From Planctomycetota bacterium (GTDB taxonomy: Bacteria; Planctomycetota; Phycisphaerae; Sedimentisphaerales; Anaerohalosphaeraceae), in contig DAOVVQ010000087.1 in NCBI GenBank assembly GCA_030637065.1, positions 1 through 12,663 on the forward strand: DNA of 12,663 nucleotides, written 5' to 3'. How positions within the stretch are numbered: position 1 is the first letter of the stretch; each line of letters starts with the position of its first letter. A program made the translations under genes and the position numbers. Below the pieces are notes generated by a model. It searched no databases and was not told the DNA's origin. It was given only the letters and a program-made list of their open reading frames with translations. This document shows, piece by piece, positions 1-6,774 of the stretch.

Positions 1-426
1 GAACCTGTTGCCGCTTGCAACGATCTCGGCGACGGCCTCGGCCTGCGAAAGGTCGATCTTGCCGTTTAGGTAGGCCCGCAGTGTAAATTCGCCGGGGTCG
101 GCCAGCCTCGATGAGTCGAGCAGCTTATTGAGAATGCACTGGACGACGACACCGGCGGCAAAGGTGTGGATTTCGACGAGGTCCTCACCCGTGTAGGAGC
201 GTCCGCTGACGAAGGAGTAAACGGTCGCATCGTGATCTGGCAGATTTTCGAGGCGAATCTTCCCGGTGGTGATACCGCGATTATTCAGTTTACCTTCGGC
301 CCGAAAGATGCCGTTTAGTATCGGATAACTTTCGGCTCCGGAGATGCGTATGATCGATCTGGCGACGGTCCCTGCGCCGGCTGAGGCGCTGCTGACTGCA
401 CAGATAGTGTCGTTTATATCATACAT
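1..426 (-). CDS. mnmE: tRNA modification GTPase MnmE (TrmE), N-terminal 142 residues, cut by the window edge
   Basis: MnmE, together with MnmG, installs the (carboxymethyl)aminomethyl group at C5 of the wobble uridine in certain tRNAs. Translating the minus strand from 426 gives 142 uninterrupted codons that run off the left edge. The start MYDINDTICAV and the RISG motif (residues 27-30) match the N-terminal tetrahydrofolate-binding domain. The clearest signature is PGEFTLRAYLNGKIDLSQAE at residues 112-131. The G domain and the C-terminal Cys motif lie outside the window. An in-frame TAA just upstream (433-435) leaves ATG 426 as the only ATG start. The gene begins 26 bp after the yidC stop, a common pairing, so it is probably co-transcribed with yidC. 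The usual HGG after the EIH segment reads TFAA here (residues 88-91). Family assignment is firm. Confidence 0.95.
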   Translation of the reverse strand, partial: MYDINDTICAVSSASAGAGTVARSIIRISGAESYPILNGIFRAEGKLNNRGITTGKIRLENLPDHDATVYSFVSGRSYTGEDLVEIHTFAAGVVVQCILNKLLDSSRLADPGEFTLRAYLNGKIDLSQAEAVAEIVASGNRF

Positions 427-452
427 GGCCGTTTAAGCCGGCGAACGATGGG

Positions 453-2465
453 CTAAGTCTTAAAAAACGGTTTGGGCTTCTTCTTTTTGACCTTGCCGCC
501 GGTCTTTTTGGTTGCCGAGACGAGCCCAACCGATTCGGCGGCCTCCTTTTCGCGAATATGTTTGCGTATAACGATCTGCTCGATGACGCCGGCGCTAATA
601 CTCGACAGGATGTACAGGTTAACGCCGGACGCCCCTTTGTAGAGCATTATCGGGAACATCAGCGGCATCATGATCATCATCATTTTTTGCTGCTGGGCGA
701 CCTGCGGGTTGGTCTGCTGGCTGGACGCGTGGGGCATGAGCTTTTGCTGGAGGAACATTACCACGCCCATCAGCAGCGGCAGAAGGTTGAACGAATCGAT
801 CTCCCAGCCGAGCAGGGGTATGGTTATCGCCTCGAACCTGAAGAGCGCATCCGGCGCCGACAGGTCCGTTATCCAGAAGGGCAGAAACGCCGCTCCCCTG
901 AGTTCGACGCTCGCCGAAACCGCGGTCCACAGCGATATCCAGATCGGCATCTGGATCATCATCGGCAGCATGCTTGAAACAGGCGAGACGCCCTGGTCGC
1001 GGTAAAGCTTCATGATCTGCTTTTGCATCTCGGCCTTGTTGTTGCCGTACTTCTTCTTGATCTCCTCGGTCATGGGCCCGAGCTTTTGCATCTTCATCAT
1101 CGACACCTGGCTCTTCTTCGTAACCGGGTGCAGTATCAGCCGCATCATAAACACCAGCACCATGATCACGATGCCGTAGTTGCCCGCCGGCCCCATCGCG
1201 GCGTACATCCAGTTCATTATCGCCATGATCCCGAACGCCAGGAAACGGATGAGCTGCGTCGGACAGCAAAAACACGAGCGAAAATCGATGGCATGAAAGT
1301 AGCCAAGCCTTTTGTAGAGCGGAGTCTCATTGAAAATATCCCTGTCCTTTGGTCCGAGGTAGAGCTGGAATCCGAGGGTCTTTGTCGCCTCTGCGGCTCC
1401 CGCCGGGGCCAGCGCCAGATCGGTTGTCCTGACAGAAAAACTGTTGTTGTCATCGTCGCCGGGCTTTTTTGCTGGCAGGTCAGTGTCGTAATATTCGGCT
1501 GGGCCCATCCGTATGTTTTTGGGCCAGTTGCCGTCGCCTTCCGGGACGGGCCGAAGTATCGCCGTAAAGTACTTGTTGGTAACCGCCGCCCACAGGAAAT
1601 GGGCCTCTTTGTGCCGCAGTTGCATCTCTTCGGTATCGCCGGCCTTTTTGAACTTACGGAGCTTGGCGTTGTCGATCTTTAAGGAGTCGATCGTGCCGTC
1701 GTTCTTTATGAATGCGGCTATGACGCCTCGCATATCGCCGCGAAAACTCTCGATACCGAGCCCGCCGGGGCCCTGCATGTCGAACATTGTTTTCAATTCC
1801 CGGTCGGAGAGATTCTCGACCGTCACATCGCACTGGATGTCATAGCTGTCGCGGGTAACGCTAAAAACCTTCGTGAGCCTGATAGCATCTTTACCGGCAG
1901 CGTCCGTCAGGGTCGCCTGAAAAGTCGCCTTTTGCGAATCGCTTTGGCTTTCGTTTAATCGCCAGTTGAGTTTATAAAGCGGAAAGGGCTTTCCCGTTAT
2001 GTCGACAAGCGCAAAACTGTTGTTGGCTAACGAATAGATCGTCCTCTTGTCGGTAATAGGTGAAAGCAGCACAAGCGGGGCCGGCTCTTCCGGGTCGCGG
2101 TCCTTGAACTCGCTGAGCGTGGCCCTGACGATGCCTGCGCCTTTACTGGTCAGTTCCAGCTCGAACTTAAAACCAGTATCCGCATAGACCGAGCCGATGG
2201 TATGTGTCGCCGGGGACAGGTTGGTTGCGCGAAGGCTTGAAAAGTCATAATCGCTTCCGTAGACGGTCGCCGCTGCGCCGCTGGCATTGGGTTGAGAGGT
2301 CTGCGGCTGATCGCCGGCGCCGCCCGGAGAAGTCTGGCTGGCAAGGGGTATCGCCGTTTGATGCGACGGATCGGGATTGTCAAACAGGCCCGACTGGATT
2401 ACCAAAAAACCACACAGACCGACGAAACCCGCGAGAAACACAGTGAAAACAGTTTTTGCACTCAT
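453..2465 (-). CDS. yidC: Membrane protein insertase YidC (Oxa1/Alb3 family), full length, 670 aa
   Basis: YidC inserts and folds inner-membrane proteins, alone or with SecYEG. The protein has the Gram-negative layout: an N-terminal membrane anchor (about residues 5-24), a low-complexity linker rich in S, P, Q and G (30-65), a large periplasmic P1 domain (about 75-385), then the conserved insertase core (about 403-640). The core has hydrophobic segments near 403-423, 428-447, 497-516, 560-575 and 595-625. R442 in MMRLILHP is the conserved arginine of the hydrophilic groove. The tail (653-670) is very basic (GGKVKKKKPKPFFKT), as in YidC proteins that contact ribosomes. ATG 2465 has an AAGG eight bases upstream. 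The phosphoesterase gene ends 82 bp upstream and mnmE starts 26 bp downstream. Three cysteines (C398, C400, C401) sit just before the second membrane segment, which is unusual compared with the E. coli protein. Confidence 0.97.
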   Translation of the reverse strand: MSAKTVFTVFLAGFVGLCGFLVIQSGLFDNPDPSHQTAIPLASQTSPGGAGDQPQTSQPNASGAAATVYGSDYDFSSLRATNLSPATHTIGSVYADTGFKFELELTSKGAGIVRATLSEFKDRDPEEPAPLVLLSPITDKRTIYSLANNSFALVDITGKPFPLYKLNWRLNESQSDSQKATFQATLTDAAGKDAIRLTKVFSVTRDSYDIQCDVTVENLSDRELKTMFDMQGPGGLGIESFRGDMRGVIAAFIKNDGTIDSLKIDNAKLRKFKKAGDTEEMQLRHKEAHFLWAAVTNKYFTAILRPVPEGDGNWPKNIRMGPAEYYDTDLPAKKPGDDDNNSFSVRTTDLALAPAGAAEATKTLGFQLYLGPKDRDIFNETPLYKRLGYFHAIDFRSCFCCPTQLIRFLAFGIMAIMNWMYAAMGPAGNYGIVIMVLVFMMRLILHPVTKKSQVSMMKMQKLGPMTEEIKKKYGNNKAEMQKQIMKLYRDQGVSPVSSMLPMMIQMPIWISLWTAVSASVELRGAAFLPFWITDLSAPDALFRFEAITIPLLGWEIDSFNLLPLLMGVVMFLQQKLMPHASSQQTNPQVAQQQKMMMIMMPLMFPIMLYKGASGVNLYILSSISAGVIEQIVIRKHIREKEAAESVGLVSATKKTGGKVKKKKPKPFFKT

Positions 2466-2547
2466 CTACATAGCCTTATTTATATCGCAATAGCCTTGTC
2501 ATTTCGGAGAAGCCCGTAATTCACTTGCCGAAATTATTGAAAGCCGC

Positions 2548-3324
2548 TTATCTTCCTTCAAAGAGCCGGTCGCCTTCGAAATCGTCAAGCTGGCTGACCT
2601 TATAGATCTTCTCGGCGGTTGCCTCATGGTCGTATTTGAGCCTGATAAAATGCACCTCGTTATCCTTAATGAACGCATAGCTCGCCCGGTTGTCCCTGTC
2701 CCTTGGCTGACCGACGGAGCCGACGTTTATAATGGCCTTCTCGTCGGCAATGATCGGATACACCCAGCCGAGTTCGTCGGGCGTGTAGAAGTCCGGGTCC
2801 TCGAGAAACACGCCCGGAAGGTGCGTGTGCCCGACGAAACAGATGTGCTTGGTGCGGTCGAAAAGCGCGTTGATCTTGCCTAACGTCGTGTACACGTCGT
2901 CAGGGAAGAGATATTCGTTGATAGGCCGTCTCGGCGAGGCATGTACGAAATCCAGATGGGCGTTTACGCCGTTGAGTTTTGTTTCCAGTGTCCAGCGCAT
3001 CTGCTGGTCTCCGAGATATTTCCATCGCCGATTCCGTTTTTCCTCGTGCTCTTCCTTCTCGAGCACCTCCCTGGTCCAATACGTCGCCTGCTCTGCACCG
3101 AGGTTGAAATTCGTCGGCTCGTAAAGGACCGCATAGTCGTGATTGCCGAGCACCGAGGCCTGCGTATTCTCGATGACAAGGTCCAGACACTCCTTCGGAT
3201 TGGCGGCATATCCGACCACGTCGCCGAGACAGTAGATAGTCTCGATACCACGCTTGCGGATGTCGGCAAGAACCGTAGTTAAGGCCTCAAGGTTCGAATG
3301 TATATCGCTTATGATTGCAAACAT
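2548..3324 (-). CDS. Calcineurin-like metallophosphoesterase, 258 aa, substrate unknown
   Basis: A cytoplasmic-looking phosphoesterase with the complete two-metal site of the superfamily: DIH at residues 7-9, GD at 34-35, GNHD at 60-63, H128 in VHAS, and GHTH at 165-168. The pattern SDIHSNLEAL ... CLGDVVGYAANPKEC ... GNHD ... HASPRRPINEYL ... NVGSVGQPRD resembles the ApaH/PP2A-like group of predicted bacterial phosphodiesterases (COG0639 style). Biochemical substrates in this group are mostly unassigned, so no reaction is given. There is no signal peptide or membrane segment. A charged stretch at 88-101 (EKEEHEEKRNRRWK) looks like an exposed helix. ATG 3324 has no strong Shine-Dalgarno. A possible promoter lies 54-90 bp upstream. 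The gene sits between the GcvT-like gene and yidC on the same strand, but nothing shows a functional link. Confidence 0.9.
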   Translation of the reverse strand: MFAIISDIHSNLEALTTVLADIRKRGIETIYCLGDVVGYAANPKECLDLVIENTQASVLGNHDYAVLYEPTNFNLGAEQATYWTREVLEKEEHEEKRNRRWKYLGDQQMRWTLETKLNGVNAHLDFVHASPRRPINEYLFPDDVYTTLGKINALFDRTKHICFVGHTHLPGVFLEDPDFYTPDELGWVYPIIADEKAIINVGSVGQPRDRDNRASYAFIKDNEVHFIRLKYDHEATAEKIYKVSQLDDFEGDRLFEGR

Positions 3325-3384
3325 ATCTTACATTTCAATAGATTTCATATCTCAATAATAGCAATTTCGGGCAACAGAAATCCC

Positions 3385-3413
3385 CTTATAGCACATATTC
3401 GCGGTGGTTTCCA
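3385..3413 (-). promoter_or_regulatory. Possible sigma70-type promoter for the phosphoesterase gene
   Basis: Reading the minus strand, TGGAAA (3413-3408) is followed after 17 bp by TATAAG (3390-3385). The -10 is preceded by TGC, giving an extended -10 motif. A transcript would start near 3378, leaving a 5' leader of about 54 nt before ATG 3324. The -35 is weak (4 of 6), so this is a pattern match only. The rest of the 185-bp gap (3325-3509) is AT-rich, with no ORF or RNA gene that I can support. Confidence 0.4.
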
Positions 3414-3490
3414 GCAAAACACCCGTCTAAATTTACGATGCGGCAAAAATCCCGCTAACTTGCGCTAAAAACCCCCTTACTCGTGCAAAG

Positions 3491-3522
3491 AATCACGCTT
3501 TTACGGGCCTTATAGCGTGATT
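3491..3522 (-). terminator. Stem-loop spanning the stop codon of the GcvT-like gene
   Basis: AATCACGCT (3491-3499) and AGCGTGATT (3514-3522) form a perfect 9-bp inverted repeat with a 14-nt loop. The TAA stop of the GcvT-like gene (3512-3510) lies in the loop. On the minus strand the stem is followed by CTTTGC rather than a T run, so intrinsic termination is doubtful. It may instead protect the 3' end or attenuate read-through into the phosphoesterase gene. Confidence 0.35.
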
Positions 3523-4226
3523 TGTCTTTCTGCTAAGGCCTCGGTCAGGCATTCCATGCCAGCTAACGTAATACTGAACTTTTTGTGATATTTAGCCACC
3601 GCGCCAGCAGCCATAGTCGCCGCCGATTTGGGGCATAATAGCTCAATGCCATCGCCGCCATGCCACCCGCCCCGAACGATTATCACCTTCATCATGAAAA
3701 ATGACAGTGTCATAATGCCGTTTTCGCCCACTTGCGAGATATCAAAGGGCATAATGCTTGTCACCGCTTCGACGGCTCCGGGGCCATAGATAGCCAACAT
3801 TGCGGTCGTTTCGGTAATATCAGTGATCGTTACGTCACTGGCAGGCAGTTGGTTTGCGATTTCGCCGGCAAGCGCGAGCATTTGCTCTCGTTTTTTTGGC
3901 AGGGTAAACAGAGTAAAAGTATCGCCTTCTCTGCCGAGACGCAGGCTCGATCCCATTTCGGGGTTAGCGGTGGCCGCCCAAACCCACTTGCCGTCCGGGC
4001 AATCGGCACCGGTCGCCAGTAAACCATCGATCACAGCCTGGCTTGAGGGGCCCTTTATCGTTATCTTGCCGAAACTGCTCAGGTCAAAACCGGCGGACGC
4101 TTCCCGCAGGGCAGTGCTCTCCGCTGCGGGGTCGCCAAAATTATCAGGCAGCCGCCACCCGTCATGCTCGGAAAAACTGGCTCCCAACTGCTCGTGTATC
4201 TGCTCAAATGGACTGGTAATAGCCAT
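3510..4226 (-). CDS. Stand-alone GcvT/sarcosine-oxidase-gamma-like folate-binding-fold protein, 238 aa
   Basis: The protein resembles the N-terminal domain of the glycine cleavage T-protein. REASAGFDLSSFGKITIKG (41-59) corresponds to the GcvT segment R..aGlfDlShmgk..v.G, MLAIYGPGAVEAV (143-155) to the 'lQGP.A' segment, and GGWHGGDGIELLCP (186-199) to GYTGEDGFEi..P. It stops at 238 residues, so the GcvT C-terminal barrel is absent; this length is closer to the sarcosine oxidase gamma subunit. The GcvT segment holding the catalytic aspartate (G-G-x-x-D-D) is replaced by EMGSSLRLG (90-98), so aminomethyltransferase activity is unlikely. The YgfZ KGCYxGQE motif is also absent. ATG 4226 is preferred over the GTG at 4229 because AGAGG then lies 6 bp upstream instead of 3. 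No other glycine-cleavage or sarcosine-oxidase gene is visible nearby. The fold is fairly secure; the function is unknown. Confidence 0.75.
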   Translation of the reverse strand: MAITSPFEQIHEQLGASFSEHDGWRLPDNFGDPAAESTALREASAGFDLSSFGKITIKGPSSQAVIDGLLATGADCPDGKWVWAATANPEMGSSLRLGREGDTFTLFTLPKKREQMLALAGEIANQLPASDVTITDITETTAMLAIYGPGAVEAVTSIMPFDISQVGENGIMTLSFFMMKVIIVRGGWHGGDGIELLCPKSAATMAAGAVAKYHKKFSITLAGMECLTEALAERQITL

Positions 4227-4330
4227 CACAGGCCTCTCTCAATAAGTAATAAAATGAAAATTCCCACCGAAATTTCATGCAAGAGATTACCACGAAAGGC
4301 AGATAAATGGAACCTCCAGCTTGAAAGTTT

Positions 4331-4358
4331 TTGCAATTCTGGCGTGGGCTGGTATAAT
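4331..4358 (+). promoter_or_regulatory. Strong extended -10 promoter upstream of lptB
   Basis: TTGCAA (4331-4336) and a perfect TATAAT (4353-4358) are separated by 16 bp. The -10 is preceded by TGG, which completes a TGn extended -10. Transcription would start near 4365, giving a leader of about 78 nt before lptB. This is the best promoter match seen in the window and would serve the lptB-def-fmt-rsmB block. It lies in the 213-bp divergent gap (4230-4442), which otherwise holds nothing I can assign. Confidence 0.65.
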
Positions 4359-4442
4359 ACCGCCGATTTTCCAGAGTTAATTTGCTATAAATGCGGGCGG
4401 CTCTTGCCTGCGGGGCTACAGATTGGTTAAGAAATAGGTTAA

Positions 4443-5204
4443 GTGGACATGACGCTTCTTGAAACTCGATTGTTAGTGAAGAGGTACTCCGGCAGAACGG
4501 TAGTCAACGAGGTTGATATATCGGTCGGCCAGCGGAGTATTGTCGGCCTTTTGGGTCGCAACGGGGCTGGAAAGACTACCACGTTCAGGATGGTGATAGG
4601 GATGATCGTTCCCGACGGCGGCTCTGTGATCTTCGAGGGCACAGACGTAAGCCGCCTGCCCATGTTTAAGCGTGCCCGGCTCGGGATGGGCTATCTTTCG
4701 CAGGAGCCCAGCGTGTTCCAGCGGCTGACTGTTCGCGACAATCTCAGGGCGATACTGGAGACGATGTCGATCACCTCGAGCCAGCGGGACAAACGAGCCG
4801 ACGACCTGATAGAGCGATTCGGCCTCGGTGAGGTCAGAAAGAGCCAGGCGAGGTTCCTTTCCGGCGGCGAGCGAAGAAAACTCGAAATCGCCAGGGCGAT
4901 GGTCACCAATCCGTCGCTGATCCTGCTCGACGAGCCATTCAGCGGAGTCGACCCGATCGCCGTCGAGGAACTTCAGGGCGAGATCCGCCGGCTGGTCGCA
5001 TCGGGCGTAAGCATACTCATTACAGACCATAACGTTGAAAGAACATTGGAAGTAGCCGACAAGGCATATATAATGGACCACGGAAAAGTAATCGGCTCCG
5101 GCTCGCCAAGAGAGATCGTCCAGAACGAACTGGTAAGAAAAAGCTACTTAGGCCACACCTTCAAAGGCGACGAGTTCGACGAACCAATAGAGGCCCGGAT
5201 ATGA
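4443..5204 (+). CDS. lptB: LPS export ABC transporter ATP-binding protein LptB, 253 aa
   Basis: LptB is the cytoplasmic ATPase that, with LptFG and LptC, extracts lipopolysaccharide from the inner membrane and drives it across the periplasmic bridge. All ATPase motifs are present: Walker A GRNGAGKT (38-45), Q-loop Q87 in GYLSQE, signature LSGGE (139-143), Walker B LILLDEP (159-165) with catalytic E164, and H-loop H196. LptB-specific features are the FSGVDPI segment after Walker B, ITDHNVERTLEVADKAYI (193-210) and the YLG near the C-terminus (235-237). GTG 4443 lies 4 bp after AGG and ATG 4449 lies 10 bp after it; neither spacing is decisive, so the protein may be two residues shorter. No lptA, lptC or rpoN neighbour is seen. 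It heads a same-strand block with def, fmt and rsmB. It is evidence for an LPS-type outer membrane. Confidence 0.93.
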   Translation: MDMTLLETRLLVKRYSGRTVVNEVDISVGQRSIVGLLGRNGAGKTTTFRMVIGMIVPDGGSVIFEGTDVSRLPMFKRARLGMGYLSQEPSVFQRLTVRDNLRAILETMSITSSQRDKRADDLIERFGLGEVRKSQARFLSGGERRKLEIARAMVTNPSLILLDEPFSGVDPIAVEELQGEIRRLVASGVSILITDHNVERTLEVADKAYIMDHGKVIGSGSPREIVQNELVRKSYLGHTFKGDEFDEPIEARI

Positions 5205-5266
5205 GAACCTCTGTATTTGGTCAGGCCAGGCTGTTTCGCGAGATCGCGGGGGCAAAGCGATGGTAG
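5201..5266 (+). CDS. Possible 21-aa linking ORF between lptB and def
   Basis: A short reading frame (MRTSVFGQARLFREIAGAKRW) starts at ATG 5201 inside the lptB stop (ATGA overlap). It has AGAGG (5189-5193) at an ideal 7-bp spacing and ends at TAG 5264-5266, overlapping the def start at 5260. This geometry suits translational coupling of lptB to def, since def's own ribosome site is a weak G-run. I recognise no family, and the length alone could be chance. Confidence 0.3.
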   Translation: MRTSVFGQARLFREIAGAKRW

Positions 5267-5796
5267 ATGTTGATAAATGTTGCATGACTTGTTTTCCTGC
5301 TGCGGTTTTGGGTGGTGTTGCTGAGCCGGTTGGTGAGGTTACGGACGATATTCGGCGTTTGGCTGATAAGATGATCGATATTATGCTTGAGAAGCGTGGT
5401 GTCGGGCTTGCCGGTCCTCAGGCTGGGATGAATCTCAGGATTTTTGTTGCCAGTATCGACGCCAGCAGGGAAAAGACCAGGGTCTATATCGACCCGGAGA
5501 TCAAGGTCTCCGGCGGTCTCGAGATAAGCGAGGAGGGGTGTCTGTCGCTGCCGGGGATCCATGCCAAGATCAAGAGGTACAAGCAATGCAGCGTTACCGC
5601 CACCGATCTCGACGGCAATCGCTTTACCGAGGTTGGCGAAGGTGTGCTGATAAGGGCGTTTCAGCATGAATTTGACCATCTCGAGGGGATAATGATCAAG
5701 GACCGGATGGGGCAGGTCCAGATGATCGGCGCCCGCAAGCGGCTCCGCCAGTTGCGGGAGGATTTCGAGAATGCAGGTGGCGACGAAGATCGATAG
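5260..5796 (+). CDS. def: Peptide deformylase, 178 aa
   Basis: Def removes the N-formyl group from nascent proteins, using a metal ion that is usually Fe(II). The three family motifs are present: motif 1 GVGLAGPQ (47-54), motif 2 EGCLSLPG (92-99) with metal ligand C94, and motif 3 QHEFDHLEG (135-143) with metal ligands H136 and H140 and catalytic E137. The segment PAAVLGGVAEPVGEV (13-27) aligns with the usual YPDPVLR..A.PV start but has lost the YPDP pattern. Residues 1-9 (MVDVDKCCM) look like an extension; M9 (5284) is a less likely alternative start, and ATG 5260 keeps the overlap with the short upstream ORF. Length is normal. The gene lies 55 bp after lptB and 12 bp before fmt, whose product adds the formyl group that Def later removes. 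Confidence 0.95.
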   Translation: MVDVDKCCMTCFPAAVLGGVAEPVGEVTDDIRRLADKMIDIMLEKRGVGLAGPQAGMNLRIFVASIDASREKTRVYIDPEIKVSGGLEISEEGCLSLPGIHAKIKRYKQCSVTATDLDGNRFTEVGEGVLIRAFQHEFDHLEGIMIKDRMGQVQMIGARKRLRQLREDFENAGGDEDR

Positions 5797-5808
5797 GTTG
5801 TTTGTCTT

Positions 5809-6774
5809 ATGAGAATTGTATTCTTTGGTTCCGGGAAGTTTGGGATTCCTTCGTTACAGGCCCTTGTTCGAGAGGGTTCGCCTGACGAGCTGGTGCATAT
5901 TTTCACTCAGCCGGCCCGCCCCGCCGGTCGGCGCAGGCAGTTAAAGCCTACCCCCACAGCACGCTGGGCCCGGGACAATTCGATAGACTTTACCGAGGCG
6001 GCGAACATTAATTCGCCGGAAATGCTCGAAAAAGTCGCCGCGTGCAAGGGCGATTTGCTGCTGGTCATCGCGTTCGGCCAGAAGATCGGCAATGAGGTGA
6101 TAGATCTGCATCCTAAGGGCGCGATCAACGTCCACGGCTCGCTCCTGCCGAAATATCGCGGGGCGGCACCGATCAACTGGGCGGTGATCAATAACGAAGA
6201 GGTCAGCGGCATAACCATCATCACGCTTGCTGAGCGGATGGACGCCGGCGAGATACTCGGCCAGGCCCAGGTCGCACTGACCGAAGATGATACCGCTGAG
6301 ACGCTTGGCGACACGTTGGCCGATCTGGCGCCGCCGCTGCTGATCGAGACCATCAGCCAAATCGCCTCCGGCACTGCTGTTTATACAGCCCAGGATGAGT
6401 CATTGGCGACGCTGGCTCCAAAGCTCAAGAAGCAGGACGGTTTTATCGACTGGTCGCGATCGGCAGAGTCGATCTGCCACAGGATCCGGGGTCTGTTGCC
6501 TTGGCCGGGCGCCCATGCGGATTTTGTAAAAGCCGGGACCGGCAAATGCTCCAGCGTGACCATTGCTGGCGCAAAGGTGATTACCTGTCCGGATAAGCGG
6601 GAGGGCGATCTCGGTCTGCTCGACGAGAATCTCGACGTTATTTGCGGCGCCGGCAGGCTCAGGATACTCAAGCTCAAACCGGCTGGCAAAGGGCTCATGG
6701 ATTTCAGGGATTTTGTCAACGGCAGGGCGGTTAAGCCGCGGGATATGTTCATGGGAATTGATAAGGCCGGTTAA
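5809..6774 (+). CDS. fmt: Methionyl-tRNA formyltransferase, 321 aa
   Basis: Fmt transfers a formyl group from 10-formyl-tetrahydrofolate to Met-tRNA(fMet), producing the initiator tRNA. The N-terminal Rossmann-type formyltransferase domain starts MRIVFFGSGKFGIPSL. The catalytic triad is visible: N107 and H109 in INVHGSLLPKYRGAAPINWA (106-125), and D145 in ERMDAGEIL (142-150). The QPARPAGRRRQLKPTP loop (34-49) is the region that reads the tRNA acceptor stem. The C-terminal barrel starts near 205 (LKKQDGFIDWSRSA). Length is typical. The TAA at 6772-6774 is followed directly by the ATG of rsmB, so the two are almost certainly translated from one transcript. Confidence 0.97.
   Translation: MRIVFFGSGKFGIPSLQALVREGSPDELVHIFTQPARPAGRRRQLKPTPTARWARDNSIDFTEAANINSPEMLEKVAACKGDLLLVIAFGQKIGNEVIDLHPKGAINVHGSLLPKYRGAAPINWAVINNEEVSGITIITLAERMDAGEILGQAQVALTEDDTAETLGDTLADLAPPLLIETISQIASGTAVYTAQDESLATLAPKLKKQDGFIDWSRSAESICHRIRGLLPWPGAHADFVKAGTGKCSSVTIAGAKVITCPDKREGDLGLLDENLDVICGAGRLRILKLKPAGKGLMDFRDFVNGRAVKPRDMFMGIDKAG

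Noticed and set aside
558..1682. Long open frames on the plus strand opposite yidC
   Set aside because: They show no recognisable motifs and are rich in H, R and Q as expected for antisense shadows; yidC motifs on the minus strand explain the region.
3291..3299. GGTTCGAAT resembles a tRNA T-loop
   Set aside because: It lies within the coding sequence of the phosphoesterase and no acceptor, D or anticodon arm can be built around it.
3823..4245. 140-codon plus-strand open frame opposite the GcvT-like gene
   Set aside because: No recognisable family, and the minus-strand frame carries clear family motifs.
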